Origin: Paenalcaligenes suwonensis | GTDB lineage: Bacteria > Pseudomonadota > Gammaproteobacteria > Burkholderiales > Burkholderiaceae_B | NCBI RefSeq assembly: GCF_011290505.1 | Contig: NZ_JAANPV010000011.1 | Span: forward strand, 1-64,000 | Length of the DNA stretch: 64,000 nucleotides | Direction of reading: 5' to 3' | In this document: positions 34,082-43,710 of the stretch, one piece after another | Layout of the letters: every line of letters begins with the position of its first letter | Position numbering within the stretch: position 1 is the first letter of the stretch | Translations under genes and position numbers: made by a program | The notes under the pieces: model-generated | Told to the model about the DNA's origin: nothing | Databases searched by the model: none | Seen by the model: the letters and a program-made list of their open reading frames with translations, nothing else

Positions 34082-36376
34082 ATGACAGTGATTCATAACT
34101 TGGGTTTTCCTCGTATTGGTAAACAGCGCGAGCTGAAACGTGCTGTGGAAGCATATTGGGCAAATGAGCTGTCTCAAGAGGCTTTGCTGCAAACAGGTAA
34201 AGAACTACGCGCACGCCATTGGGCATTGCAAAAAGCAGCGGGCGTAGATTTGATCCCTGTGGGTGACTTCGCATGGTATGACCAGATTTTGGAATGGACA
34301 TGCTTGTTGGGGGCTGTGCCTGCACGTTTTGAACACGCAGCAGCAGCGGAGGTGGATGTGGACACCTTGTTTAGAATGGCACGTGGTCGTGCCCCGCAAG
34401 GTAAGCCCGCCGCGGCATGTGAGATGACCAAATGGTTTGATACCAACTATCACTACATCGTCCCTGAGATTGCCCCAGGGCAACGCTTCCGTGTGGCCCG
34501 TACAGCATTGTTAGAGCAAATAGAAGAAGCGATTGAGCAAGGCTATAGCGTTAAACCTGTGATTCCAGGTCCCTTAACATGGCTGTGGTTGGCCAAAGGC
34601 GAGGCCTACACTGAAGGCGCCGCGGATGCGGCTAAGCTGGAATTGCTGTCGGCGTTGGTACCGGTGTACCAAGAGGTGTTGGCACGCATTAATGCCTTGG
34701 GTGTGGAATGGGTGCAAATTGATGAACCCATTTTGGCGGTGGATTTGCCTACAGAATGGCGTGATGCGTTCAAAGCGGTATATGCCTCGTTAGAGCGTAG
34801 CGGTGTACGTATATTGCTCGCTACGTACTTTGATGGCTTGCGCGATAACGTGTCGGTATTACAGGGCTTGCCTGTGGCTGGTGTGCATATTGATGCAGTG
34901 CGTGCGCCCGAGCAAATTGACACTGTGCGTGCACAGTTGTCCAGCGGGCAAGTGTTGTCCGTGGGCGTAATTAATGGTCGCAACATTTGGCGTACCGATT
35001 TAGATAAGGCGGCTGCCGTACTTAAGCCCTTAAAAGCAGAGCTGGGCGAGCGGTTGTGGTTGGCCCCTTCGTGTTCGCTATTGCACGTGCCGGTAGACCT
35101 AGAGAGTGAAGAAGGCTTAGATGCGGAACTCTACAGTTGGTTGTCGTTTGCGACGCAAAAGCTGCAAGAGTTGCAGTGGTTGAGAGCGCTGGTGGACGGC
35201 AATGCGGATGACGCTCTTGAGGCTAATGTGCTTGCACAGCGCCATGCACTGCTTACGCGTGCGCAGTCATCACGTACGCATAATCCCAAGGTAGCAGCGA
35301 GTGTAGAAAAGCTGGCGACACTGAAACGTGATCGTGAGCCTTTTGCGACGCGTATCGCGGCTCAACAAGCACGTCTGAATTTACCTGCATTTCCGACGAC
35401 AACTATAGGTTCGTTCCCACAAACCCAAGAAATACGTAAGTTGCGCAGTGAATGGCGTTCGGGCGCATTAAGTGACACTGCATATGAAAAAGAGATACGA
35501 GCAGAGATTGAGCGCGTTATTCGTTTTCAAGAAGAGGTGGGCTTAGATGTGTTGGTGCATGGCGAAGCCGAGCGTAACGACATGGTTGAGTATTTTGGTG
35601 AGCTATTGGGTGGTTTTGCATTCACTCAAAACGGTTGGGTGCAAAGCTATGGTTCCCGTTGCGTGAAGCCACCTATTATTTTTGGTGATGTATTGCGCCC
35701 CATTCCTATGACGGTGGCGTGGTCTGAGTATGCTCAGTCATTGACGACTAAGCCCGTCAAAGGAATGTTAACGGGGCCCGTCACTATGCTGCAGTGGTCT
35801 TTTGTGCGTGATGACCAGCCCCGTGCTGACACCTGCAGGCAGTTGGCGTTGGCGCTGCGCGATGAGGTACACGATCTAGAGGCGGCGGGCGTTAAAGTCA
35901 TTCAGATAGACGAGCCGGCTATACGCGAGGGTTTGCCGCTGCGCAAAGCCGATTGGGAGGCGTACTTGGCGTGGGCGGTGGATTGCTTCCGTATTTCTAC
36001 CAGCAATATCGCCAGCGACACGCAGATACACACACATATGTGCTATTCCGAGTTTAACGACATCATTCAAGCTATTGCGGCCATGGATGCCGATGTGATC
36101 ACGATAGAAACCTCACGCTCTAATATGGAACTATTAGAAGCGTTTGAAAACTTTCACTATCCCAATGATATAGGCCCAGGGGTGTACGACATTCACTCGC
36201 CGAATATTCCAGATCAAGCGTGGATGGTAGCGTTAATGCGTAAAGCCGCTAAACGTTTACCGGCAGAACGTTTATGGGTGAATCCGGATTGTGGGTTGAA
36301 AACCCGAGGCTGGCCAGAAACCACTAAAGCGTTGCAAACCATGGTGGCTGCGGCTAAAGAGCTGCGACTAGCGTAA
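34082..36376 (+). CDS. metE: Cobalamin-independent methionine synthase
   Basis: 5-methyltetrahydropteroyltriglutamate-homocysteine methyltransferase, 764 aa, last step of methionine synthesis. Two homologous barrels: the N-terminal one begins [13 protein letters not shown]; the C-terminal one carries the Zn ligands in HTHMCYSEF (His, Cys), [10 protein letters not shown] (Glu) and [10 protein letters not shown] (Cys), plus TTIGSFPQT. The frame runs to 34067, but the ATG at 34082 gives the family start [13 protein letters not shown]. Divergent from metR with a MetR box between; no B12 riboswitch is seen in the short leader. Confidence 0.96.
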   Translation: MTVIHNLGFPRIGKQRELKRAVEAYWANELSQEALLQTGKELRARHWALQKAAGVDLIPVGDFAWYDQILEWTCLLGAVPARFEHAAAAEVDVDTLFRMARGRAPQGKPAAACEMTKWFDTNYHYIVPEIAPGQRFRVARTALLEQIEEAIEQGYSVKPVIPGPLTWLWLAKGEAYTEGAADAAKLELLSALVPVYQEVLARINALGVEWVQIDEPILAVDLPTEWRDAFKAVYASLERSGVRILLATYFDGLRDNVSVLQGLPVAGVHIDAVRAPEQIDTVRAQLSSGQVLSVGVINGRNIWRTDLDKAAAVLKPLKAELGERLWLAPSCSLLHVPVDLESEEGLDAELYSWLSFATQKLQELQWLRALVDGNADDALEANVLAQRHALLTRAQSSRTHNPKVAASVEKLATLKRDREPFATRIAAQQARLNLPAFPTTTIGSFPQTQEIRKLRSEWRSGALSDTAYEKEIRAEIERVIRFQEEVGLDVLVHGEAERNDMVEYFGELLGGFAFTQNGWVQSYGSRCVKPPIIFGDVLRPIPMTVAWSEYAQSLTTKPVKGMLTGPVTMLQWSFVRDDQPRADTCRQLALALRDEVHDLEAAGVKVIQIDEPAIREGLPLRKADWEAYLAWAVDCFRISTSNIASDTQIHTHMCYSEFNDIIQAIAAMDADVITIETSRSNMELLEAFENFHYPNDIGPGVYDIHSPNIPDQAWMVALMRKAAKRLPAERLWVNPDCGLKTRGWPETTKALQTMVAAAKELRLA

Positions 36377-36402
36377 TCGCTTACATTGCATCGTACTTGC
36401 TT

Positions 36403-36433
36403 ACGCCATGCGTCTACGCGCATGGCGTTTCTT
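36403..36433 (+). terminator. metE terminator
   Basis: ACGCCATGCG (36403-36412), loop of six, CGCATGGCGT (36419-36428) followed by TTCTTT. Confidence 0.75.
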
Positions 36434-36560
36434 TATGCTTGAAATTTATGAATAGCGCGTGCTTTTGTCATCAGGTTCGCTGAGTGGTGGGCGATCATTG
36501 CGCCTAAGATCAATCTGATGAGCTGGGCATGATTGGTTTTCTTTTGTTGGTAGTACGCGC

Positions 36561-38219
36561 ATGTTTCTAAATAGGTTTAGTTTAATTCGTCGGTTTTGGG
36601 TCACCATCTGGGTATTTTGGTGTGTATTTGTCCTAGCCATGGGCGCGGGTATTTGGGGGTTGATACAATCCAAGAAAAGCTTGGAAACTGTGTATCAAAC
36701 TCGTATGAGTACGATGTCGCAGGTGGACAATATGGTGCGCAACTTTTACAACACCCGACAAAGCGTGTTGTTAGCGTTTCAGCATGACCCCAATGGTCCG
36801 TTGCATGCCTTGCATGATCATCCTACGTCTATGCACTTGGATGATGTATGGGTGAATGTAAAGCGTAATGGAGAAATCCGTCAGTGGTTGCTGGAGCGCA
36901 TACACGATCAAGACGAATTACAGTTATTAGAACAGGCGACCAAAGCCCAAGCCGAGTGGCGAAAAGTGTTGGAGCAAGCCGTAGGTCAGCTTGAAAAAGG
37001 CAACTTTGCTCCTGAAGTAATGCAAGCTTTTTTAAAGGGTGGTCGTACCGAGGGCGAGTTGGCGGTGACCGCTTTGCAAGGGTTGCAGTACTACCAAATG
37101 GCCCAAGCAGATCAAGAGGTAAAGCATGCTGAGCGACGTTACAACCAAGGGCAGATGCTGTTTGCAGCGATTGCCTTGTTAGGGGCATTGCCCGTAACCA
37201 TTATTTTGCTGTTGACTCTACGCCGTTTGACCAAAGGGTTTTCCGAGGTAAACGGGGCGGCACAAGCCATTGCTAAGGGTGACTTAAGTCGTTCTGTACA
37301 TACTGATGGTGAGGACGAAATCACGCAGTTGCTGCAACAAATACGCACCATGCAACATAATTTGCGGCTACTGATTTCACGCATCACGCGTAGTGCGGCG
37401 GCGATTTCTGAGGTGACTAACCATGTGGCGGATAGCTCGCTATTGCTGTCCGACAGAACTGATCAGCAAGCAAGCTCATTGCAAGAAACCTCGGCGGCAA
37501 CAGAGGAGTTAAATAGTACGGTGCATCAGAATGCTGCCAACGCGCAAGAAGCAGAAGATGTGGCGGATCAAGCGGCTGATGCAGCTCGTCGCGGTGGTGA
37601 AACGGTAGGTAGTGTGATTTCTACGATGGAGCAAATTTCAGCATCATCACAGAAAATCTCTGACATCGTGGGGATTATTGACAGTATTGCCTTTCAAACT
37701 AATATCTTGGCGTTAAATGCTGCGGTAGAGGCCGCGCGAGCAGGTGAGCAAGGTAGAGGCTTTGCTGTGGTGGCGTCTGAGGTGCGAGCGTTGGCGCAAC
37801 GCTCGTCCAGTGCAGCGCACGAAGTGAAACTGCTAATAGAAAGTTCGGCGCAGATCGTGAGCCACGGTGCGGGTTTAGTGGGTGTGGCGGGCGATACCAT
37901 GCACGATATCGTGACTAATAACGAGCGTATGTCTACGTTAATACGTGAAATTGCCAGTGCTAGCCAAGAGCAATCGCTGGGCTTAAGCCAGATTAACCAA
38001 GCCATTACCCTGATGGACGACACCACACATCAAAACGTGATGCTAGTAGAACAAACTAGCGAGGCTGCTACCGCTTTGCGTACACAGTCAGACGAGTTGG
38101 TGGCGTATGTGTCGGCGTTTAAACTGGGCGACACCGTAGAAATGGAGGTGGTCTCCAGTGCCATTGCCGAGCACGAGCATGATGCGGAACAGGTAGAAGC
38201 TAGGTTCCACTTATCCTAG
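36561..38219 (+). CDS. Methyl-accepting chemotaxis protein (orphan)
   Basis: 552-aa chemoreceptor: TM1 at about 11-33, a periplasmic four-helix-bundle-like sensor (34-198), TM2 at 199-220, HAMP at 221-273, and a signalling coiled coil with the conserved hairpin tip (IIDSIAFQTNILALNAAV and GEQGRGFAVVASEVR, about 372-412). The C-terminus (...ARFHLS) lacks an NWETF-like CheR tether. No che or flagellar gene is nearby, so it must work with a system elsewhere. Ligand unknown. It is transcribed alone and ends in a strong terminator. Confidence 0.92.
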   Translation: MFLNRFSLIRRFWVTIWVFWCVFVLAMGAGIWGLIQSKKSLETVYQTRMSTMSQVDNMVRNFYNTRQSVLLAFQHDPNGPLHALHDHPTSMHLDDVWVNVKRNGEIRQWLLERIHDQDELQLLEQATKAQAEWRKVLEQAVGQLEKGNFAPEVMQAFLKGGRTEGELAVTALQGLQYYQMAQADQEVKHAERRYNQGQMLFAAIALLGALPVTIILLLTLRRLTKGFSEVNGAAQAIAKGDLSRSVHTDGEDEITQLLQQIRTMQHNLRLLISRITRSAAAISEVTNHVADSSLLLSDRTDQQASSLQETSAATEELNSTVHQNAANAQEAEDVADQAADAARRGGETVGSVISTMEQISASSQKISDIVGIIDSIAFQTNILALNAAVEAARAGEQGRGFAVVASEVRALAQRSSSAAHEVKLLIESSAQIVSHGAGLVGVAGDTMHDIVTNNERMSTLIREIASASQEQSLGLSQINQAITLMDDTTHQNVMLVEQTSEAATALRTQSDELVAYVSAFKLGDTVEMEVVSSAIAEHEHDAEQVEARFHLS

Positions 38220-38228
38220 CCATAACCT

Positions 38229-38257
38229 AAAGCCCCATGAAAATCATGGGGCTTTTT
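38229..38257 (+). terminator. Terminator after the chemoreceptor gene
   Basis: AAAGCCCCATGA, short A loop, TCATGGGGC and a T-run of five. Confidence 0.88.
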
Positions 38258-38526
38258 CATAGCAACGATGTACAGAAAAATGCCTTTGTAATGGGCAGGG
38301 GTTTTCCCAATAGCTGCATCTGATGTATTTAAGCCAAAAAGCCTGTTTTGCACTATTCAGACGGCTGCCAGCTAGTCCTAGTCTGGTGCTATCATTGATT
38401 GTTACGCATCGATGGTTACCTAGGACCACATAGCAAGTCATGCCGACCTTGTTATGCGTGGTTTGAGAAGGGTATACCCAGTTGTTGATGCCTTATGACG
38501 CACCTATTTTCCAAGGAAAACCGTTC
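38258..38526. other. Intergenic region before alaA, nothing recognised
   Basis: About 270 bases. I see no open frame with a ribosome site and no clear repeat. It presumably carries the alaA promoter; no strong -35/-10 pair stands out. Confidence 0.5.
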
Positions 38527-39777
38527 ATGAGAACGATCAGTAAATCGAGTAAGTTGGCTCACGTCTTGTATGACATTCGCGGCCCCATTATGGACAGGGC
38601 TAAGCAAATGGAAGACGAAGGCCAGCAGCTTATCAAGCTCAATATCGGCAATCTGGCTGTATTTGGCTTTGATGCTCCTGCAGAGATTCAACAGGACATG
38701 ATCCGTAATCTGCCTAATTCAGCAGGCTACTCCGACAGCAAGGGTATTTTTGCCGCGCGTAAAGCGGTAATGCACTACACCCAAGCACAAGGTGTTGAGG
38801 GCGTGACGCTGGAAGATGTTTACTTGGGAAATGGTGCCTCTGATCTGATCGCTATGGCGACTAACGCCTTACTGGATGATGGCGATGAATTGCTGTTGCC
38901 TATGCCTGACTACCCGCTGTGGACAGCAGTGACCAGTTTGTCTGGTGGGACGGCAGTTCACTATTTGTGCGATGAAGCTAACGGCTGGATTCCCGATCTG
39001 GCGGATATACGTTCCAAAATTAACTCGCGCACCAAAGGTATTGTGGTGATCAATCCGAATAACCCTACTGGGGTGTTGTACTCGGATGAAGTGCTAAAGG
39101 GCATTGTAGATATCGCGCGCGAATTCAACTTGGTGATTCTGGCCGACGAAGTCTACGACAAAGTGCTGTATGACGATGTGAAGCATACTGCCTTGGCAAG
39201 CTTGGCTCCTGATGTGCTGACGCTAACCTTTAACTCGCTGTCCAAAAGCTATAGGGCATGTGGTTATAGGGCAGGGTGGTTGGTGATCTCTGGCGATAAA
39301 CAAGCGGGTGCAGACTATATTGAAGGCCTGAATATGTTGGCTAACATGCGTTTGTGTGCCAATGTACCCGGGCAATGGGCGATACAAACGGCTTTGGGTG
39401 GTTACCAAAGCATTGCAGACCTCGTGGGTGAGGGCGGACGTTTGCGCCGTCAGCGTGATTTGGCCTATGAGCTGATCACGGCGATTCCTGGGGTCACCTG
39501 CGTTAAGCCGCAAGCGGCACTGTATATGTTCCCGCGCCTGGACCCAGAAGTTTACCCTATCAAAGATGACCGCCAATTCTTCTTGCAATTGCTAGAGGCA
39601 ACACGCGTGCTGCTAGTGCAAGGTACAGGCTTTAACTGGCCGCACCCTGATCACTTCCGTATGGTGTTTTTGCCCCATGAACCAGACCTGCGCGAAGCGA
39701 TTGATCGCATGGCTAAGTTCTTGGCAGATTACCGCGCTAAACATAGCAAACAGGCTCAAGCTGCTGTAGAAGCTTGA
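38527..39777 (+). CDS. alaA: Alanine/valine-forming aminotransferase AlaA-like
   Basis: Class I PLP aminotransferase of 416 aa, glutamate-pyruvate transaminase type. Seen: LNIGNLAVFGFDAP, YLGNGASDLI, NPNNPTGVLY, the ADEVYDKVLYDD segment and the Schiff-base lysine in FNSLSKSYRACGYRAGW, where E. coli AlaA has nearly the same string. The open frame extends to 38482, but the ATG at 38527 follows AAGGA by nine bases. Role: alanine synthesis from pyruvate. Monocistronic. Confidence 0.88.
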   Translation: MRTISKSSKLAHVLYDIRGPIMDRAKQMEDEGQQLIKLNIGNLAVFGFDAPAEIQQDMIRNLPNSAGYSDSKGIFAARKAVMHYTQAQGVEGVTLEDVYLGNGASDLIAMATNALLDDGDELLLPMPDYPLWTAVTSLSGGTAVHYLCDEANGWIPDLADIRSKINSRTKGIVVINPNNPTGVLYSDEVLKGIVDIAREFNLVILADEVYDKVLYDDVKHTALASLAPDVLTLTFNSLSKSYRACGYRAGWLVISGDKQAGADYIEGLNMLANMRLCANVPGQWAIQTALGGYQSIADLVGEGGRLRRQRDLAYELITAIPGVTCVKPQAALYMFPRLDPEVYPIKDDRQFFLQLLEATRVLLVQGTGFNWPHPDHFRMVFLPHEPDLREAIDRMAKFLADYRAKHSKQAQAAVEA

Positions 39778-39783
39778 TGCACA

Positions 39784-39815
39784 AAAAATGGGGGCCGCAG
39801 TAGGCCCCCATTTCA
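39784..39815 (+). terminator. Hairpin after alaA, probable terminator
   Basis: AAATGGGGGCC, loop GCAGTA, GGCCCCCATTT. Strong stem, short T-run. Confidence 0.65.
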
Positions 39816-39844
39816 CGTCTGTGAAACAATGTTATGAGGGAATA

Positions 39845-39884
39845 CAGAGGGATCTTCACCAAGCATTGGCTGGGAACCCCTCTG
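39845..39884 (+). promoter_or_regulatory. Unassigned nested hairpin upstream of the DUF2889 gene
   Basis: CAGAGGG (39845-39851) pairs with CCCTCTG (39878-39884) and encloses CCAA-GCA-TTGG (39859-39869). No T-run follows. It lies before a TATACT -10-like element near 39937, so it is probably not in the leader of the next gene. Role unknown. Confidence 0.3.
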
Positions 39885-39974
39885 CCTATAAATTTATTGG
39901 CCCCATTTTTTATGCCCTACTATTTAGCTGCGGTATACTGGGGCGTTAACCGTTATTTTTACCGTTGGTGAGAG

Positions 39975-40565
39975 ATGGCGCTTCCACCGTCAACCATATC
40001 GCGTAGTCCACTACATACCCGTACCTATCATGCACAAGCTTTTGCGCGTGAGGATGGGATGTTAGACATCGAAGCAGAAATCATGGACACCAAAGCCTAT
40101 GATTTCCCATCGAAAATGTCTGAAAGCGGTGTGCATGAAGCGGGCGACCCTGTGCATCACATGTTGATGCGTGTCACCATCGATAAAAACTATGTCATTC
40201 AAGATGTAGTGGCAACGTATGGGGCAGCGCCTTATCGTAACCACTGCACCGGTATTGCAGACGCGTACCGCAAGCTTATAGGATTAAGCTTGGTGAAAGG
40301 CTTTAAACGTTCGGTAAGAGAAATTATGTCTCGTACCTCTGGCTGTACACACATGACTGAACTGACGGATATTTTGCCAACCGTTGCAATTCAGTCCATG
40401 GTGAAAGAGGCGCGAGCTAAGCAAGATGACGAGCCAGAAGATTCGCAGCAGCGGCCGTTTCAAATTGACGGCTGCCATGCTTTACGAAGCTCTGGCGAAG
40501 TAGTCAAAATGTTTTACCCTAAGTGGTACGAGGCAGCAGAACACACAGAAGTTGTACCAGAGTAG
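39975..40565 (+). CDS. DUF2889 protein
   Basis: A 196-aa protein matching DUF2889: R-x-Y-x-A-x-A-F-A-R-E-D-G at the start, an AEIMDTKAYDF strand, RVTIDKNYVIQDVVATYGAAPY, and the Cys/His-containing GCTHMTELTDIL. No enzyme activity is established. The family is often found next to sucCD or recA in betaproteobacteria, and here sucC starts 61 bases later. The GTGAGAG site precedes ATG 39975. It may be cotranscribed with sucCD. Confidence 0.85.
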   Translation: MALPPSTISRSPLHTRTYHAQAFAREDGMLDIEAEIMDTKAYDFPSKMSESGVHEAGDPVHHMLMRVTIDKNYVIQDVVATYGAAPYRNHCTGIADAYRKLIGLSLVKGFKRSVREIMSRTSGCTHMTELTDILPTVAIQSMVKEARAKQDDEPEDSQQRPFQIDGCHALRSSGEVVKMFYPKWYEAAEHTEVVPE

Positions 40566-40626
40566 TCAACGGTGGTGGATGTAGGCAAAGTTTTTTTTGT
40601 GTTTTTTTAAGACTGACAGGTAATCA

Positions 40627-41787
40627 ATGAAAATTCATGAATATCAGGGTAAGGCCCTGCTAAGAAAATACGGAGTAGTGGTTCCCCGCGGAAAACCTGC
40701 TTTCTCGGTAGATGAAGCCGTTGCAGTGGCTGAAGAGTTGGGCGGCCCAGTATGGGTTGTTAAAGCTCAGATTCACGCTGGTGGCCGTGGTAAAGGCGGT
40801 GGCGTTAAGCTGGCACGCTCCATGGACGAAGTGCGTCAGATCGCTGGCGAGATCTTGGGTATGCAGTTGGTCACACACCAAACTGGTCCTGAAGGTCAGA
40901 AAGTACGTCGCTTGCTGGTAGAAGAAGGCGCGGACATCAAAAAAGAATACTACGTTGGTATCGTGACCGACCGTGCTACTCAGCGCGTTGCCGTGATGGC
41001 TTCCGCAGAAGGCGGTATGGAAATTGAAGAAGTGGCCGAGCGTAACCCTGACGCCATTTTGAAAGAATTCGTAGACCCAGCAGTTGGCCTGACCAACGAG
41101 CAAGCAACGAAGTTGGCTCGTGGTATTGGTGTGCCTGAGGCTTCCATCGAGAAAGCCGTTGCTGAGTTCCAAAAACTGTACCAAGTTTACACTGATACAG
41201 ATGCAGAATTGGCTGAGATCAACCCACTGATCCTGACAGGCTCAGGCGACATTATCGCTTTGGACGCTAAGTTCAACTTCGATAGCAACGCACTGTTCCG
41301 TCACGATGATATTCTTGAGTTCCGCGATCTGGACGAAGAAGATCCTGCTGAAATCGAAGCCAGCAAATTTGACCTGGCCTACATTCAGTTGGACGGCAAC
41401 ATTGGTTGCTTGGTGAACGGCGCTGGTTTGGCGATGGCTACTATGGACACCATCAAGCTGTTTGGCGGCGAACCTGCCAACTTCTTGGACGTAGGTGGTG
41501 GCGCTACAGCCGAGAAAGTAACCGAAGCGTTCAAAATCATGTTGGCTAACAAAGACGTTAAAGCCATCCTGGTAAACATTTTCGGCGGCATTATGCGTTG
41601 TGACGTTATCGCCGAAGGCGTGATCACAGCATGCAAGGCTGTAAACCTGAACGTACCTCTGGTTGTACGTATGAAAGGTACCAACGAAGAGTTGGGCAAG
41701 AAAATGCTGGCTGAATCCGGCTTGCCTATCATCAGTGCCGACACGATGGCTGAAGCAGCCACTAAAGTCGTTGCCGCCGCCAAATAA
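40627..41787 (+). CDS. sucC: Succinyl-CoA synthetase (ADP-forming) beta subunit
   Basis: 386 aa. TCA-cycle enzyme making ATP/GTP from succinyl-CoA with SucD. An ATP-grasp domain follows the family start [29 protein letters not shown] is the nucleotide loop; GLTNEQ and the C-terminal CoA-ligase domain with [12 protein letters not shown] and [10 protein letters not shown] are clear. It is 20 bases upstream of sucD. Codon choice is more uniform than in neighbours, in keeping with high expression. A T-rich tract (40592-40609) precedes its ribosome site. Confidence 0.97.
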   Translation: MKIHEYQGKALLRKYGVVVPRGKPAFSVDEAVAVAEELGGPVWVVKAQIHAGGRGKGGGVKLARSMDEVRQIAGEILGMQLVTHQTGPEGQKVRRLLVEEGADIKKEYYVGIVTDRATQRVAVMASAEGGMEIEEVAERNPDAILKEFVDPAVGLTNEQATKLARGIGVPEASIEKAVAEFQKLYQVYTDTDAELAEINPLILTGSGDIIALDAKFNFDSNALFRHDDILEFRDLDEEDPAEIEASKFDLAYIQLDGNIGCLVNGAGLAMATMDTIKLFGGEPANFLDVGGGATAEKVTEAFKIMLANKDVKAILVNIFGGIMRCDVIAEGVITACKAVNLNVPLVVRMKGTNEELGKKMLAESGLPIISADTMAEAATKVVAAAK

Positions 41788-41807
41788 GTACAGGAAGGGA
41801 TTTTTCA

Positions 41808-42689
41808 ATGTCGATTCTGATTAATAAAGATACCAAAGTTATTACTCAAGGTATTACAGGTAAAACCGGTCAATTTCACACACGTATGTGTCGTGAATAC
41901 GGTAACGGTAAAGAAGCGTTTGTAGCTGGCGTGAACCCACGTCGTGCAGGCGAGGACTTTGAAGGTGTGCCTATCTACGCTAACGTGAAAGATGCACGTG
42001 ATGCGACTGGCGCAACCGTATCGGTTATTTATGTTCCACCAGCAGGTGCTGCTGATGCTATCTGGGAAGCGGTAGACGCTGACCTGGATCTGGTGATCTG
42101 CATTACCGAAGGTATTCCTGTTCGCGATATGCTGCGTGTGCGTAACCGTATGCGTGCAGAGAACAAGAAAACCTTGTTGTTGGGCCCTAACTGCCCAGGA
42201 CTGATCACTCCAGACGAACTGAAAATCGGTATTATGCCTGGCCACATCCACCGTAAAGGTCGTATTGGTGTGGTAAGTCGTTCCGGTACATTGACATACG
42301 AAGCTGTTGCTCAGGTAACTGAGTTGGGCTTGGGTCAATCCAGCGCGGTAGGTATCGGTGGCGACCCAATCAACGGTCTGAAACACATCGATGTACTGAA
42401 AATGTTCAACGACGATCCAGACACTGATGCCGTTATCATGATCGGCGAGATCGGTGGTCCTGACGAAGTGAACGCTGCTCTGTGGGCTAAGGACAACATG
42501 AAAAAGCCAGTTATCGGCTTTATCGCTGGTGTAACTGCGCCTCCCGGAAAACGTATGGGTCACGCTGGTGCGCTGATTTCCGGTGGTGCTGATACTGCAG
42601 ACGCCAAACTGGAAGTTATGGAAGCTTGCGGTATTCGTACTACTCGCAACCCATCCGAAATGGGCAAGTTGCTGAAGTCCGTACTGTAA
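41808..42689 (+). CDS. sucD: Succinyl-CoA synthetase alpha subunit
   Basis: 293 aa. CoA-binding start SILINKDTKVITQGITGKTGQFH, the LLGPNCPG and GRIGVVSRSGTLTYEA segments, and the phosphorylated active-site His in GKRMGHAGALISGG. Forms the heterodimer/heterotetramer with SucC in the cytoplasm. The GGAAGGG site lies before ATG 41808. The operon ends at the terminator at 42741. Confidence 0.97.
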   Translation: MSILINKDTKVITQGITGKTGQFHTRMCREYGNGKEAFVAGVNPRRAGEDFEGVPIYANVKDARDATGATVSVIYVPPAGAADAIWEAVDADLDLVICITEGIPVRDMLRVRNRMRAENKKTLLLGPNCPGLITPDELKIGIMPGHIHRKGRIGVVSRSGTLTYEAVAQVTELGLGQSSAVGIGGDPINGLKHIDVLKMFNDDPDTDAVIMIGEIGGPDEVNAALWAKDNMKKPVIGFIAGVTAPPGKRMGHAGALISGGADTADAKLEVMEACGIRTTRNPSEMGKLLKSVL

Positions 42690-42740
42690 GAGCTGTGTGT
42701 GCCCAGTTGCGGTAAACTGGGTATAGGCATGCAAAAAGAA

Positions 42741-42772
42741 GTGCCCTGCATTGCGATGTAGGGCACTTTTTT
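42741..42772 (+). terminator. sucCD terminator
   Basis: GTGCCCTGCAT (42741-42751), loop of four, ATGTAGGGCAC (42756-42766), six T. Confidence 0.88.
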
Positions 42773-42802
42773 GATGGGCGAACCATCCATGCGTGATGAC
42801 CA

Positions 42803-42832
42803 GGTTTGTAGTGCATTGGGCTGCTACAAACC
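42803..42832 (+). promoter_or_regulatory. Leader hairpin before terC
   Basis: GGTTTGTAG (42803-42811) pairs perfectly with CTACAAACC (42824-42832), loop of 12, ending 33 bases before the terC ATG. TerC-type genes are often controlled by manganese or pH riboswitches, but the conserved loops of the yybP-ykoY element are not seen here. Confidence 0.35.
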
Positions 42833-42865
42833 GGTTATGAGAATGATCTCTACGCTGGAAACTAA

Positions 42866-43564
42866 ATGATCGAGTTCTTCGAAACGCTACATTGGGGAGC
42901 GTTGTTTCAGATCGTTTTAATTGATATTTTGCTGGGCGGCGATAATGCCGTTGTCATCGCCTTGGCGTGCAGGAACCTTGACCATAAACAACGCATCAAA
43001 GGCATATTGTGGGGTACGGTAGGGGCTATTATCCTGCGCGTACTGCTGATCTTCTTTGCGTTAACCTTGTTAGACATCCCGTTCCTGAAATTGGTAGGGG
43101 CGGCCATGTTGTTCTGGATAGGGCTACGGCTGCTCATTCCAGATGAAGGTGGGCATGGCGATGTAAAAGCCGGTAGCAGTGTGTGGTCGGCCGTAAAAAC
43201 CATTTTGATTGCCGACTTCGTCATGAGTTTGGATAACGTGATCGCCATTGCGGGTGCCGCACAAAACACACAAGCTGATCATCAAATGGCATACGTGATT
43301 TTTGGTTTGCTGTTTAGTGTCCCCATTATTATTTGGGGTAGCACGCTGGTATTGAAATTAATTGACCGTTTCCCTGTGCTCATCACGCTGGGCGCTGCCT
43401 TGTTGGGGTGGATTGCTGGGGGTATGTTGGTCACCGATATTGCTATTACCCGTTATCTGGGTGATATCTCTTCTACAACGAAGTTGATTGTAGAAGCCTC
43501 GGTTGCCGTTATACTGGTCGTATTGGGTAAATGGATGGCAACACGCCAGACAACCACTAGATAA
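42866..43564 (+). CDS. TerC-family membrane protein
   Basis: 232-aa inner-membrane protein with about seven helices. It has the paired acidic motifs of the TerC/Alx family, IDILLGGDNAVVIAL and DFVMSLDNVIAIAG, which place Asp/Asn residues in the membrane for metal ion transport. Members act in Mn2+ export or the metallation of secreted enzymes. It is followed 12 bases later by a 41-aa membrane peptide, probably in one operon. Confidence 0.88.
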   Translation: MIEFFETLHWGALFQIVLIDILLGGDNAVVIALACRNLDHKQRIKGILWGTVGAIILRVLLIFFALTLLDIPFLKLVGAAMLFWIGLRLLIPDEGGHGDVKAGSSVWSAVKTILIADFVMSLDNVIAIAGAAQNTQADHQMAYVIFGLLFSVPIIIWGSTLVLKLIDRFPVLITLGAALLGWIAGGMLVTDIAITRYLGDISSTTKLIVEASVAVILVVLGKWMATRQTTTR

Positions 43565-43576
43565 AAGGATGAAATC

Positions 43577-43702
43577 ATGAGTTTTCTACCTGATTCTGAT
43601 CGTAAAAAACATGAATCTGGCCTGTCCTTATTGCAAGGGCTTGGCATTCTGGCCATATTGGGGATCGTAGGCGCCGCTGTGGCCCGTTACTTTGCTGGGT
43701 AG
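43577..43702 (+). CDS. Tiny single-span membrane protein, 41 aa
   Basis: The ATG at 43577 has AAAGGAT eight bases upstream; TAG at 43700-43702. A hydrophilic start ([15 protein letters not shown]) is followed by one hydrophobic helix ([20 protein letters not shown]). It is 12 bases after terC and eight bases before hemC, so it is in the same transcript. The topology suggests a partner subunit or regulator of TerC; this is inference from position. Confidence 0.7.
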   Translation: MSFLPDSDRKKHESGLSLLQGLGILAILGIVGAAVARYFAG

Positions 43703-43710
43703 GAGTTGTT

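Noticed and set aside
40660-41184. Long open frames antisense to sucCD and other housekeeping genes
   Set aside because: They mirror the codon usage of the highly expressed sense genes and have no ribosome sites or family features.
42773-42865. yybP-ykoY manganese riboswitch before terC
   Set aside because: The conserved loop sequences are not present and the leader is short; only a simple hairpin is seen.
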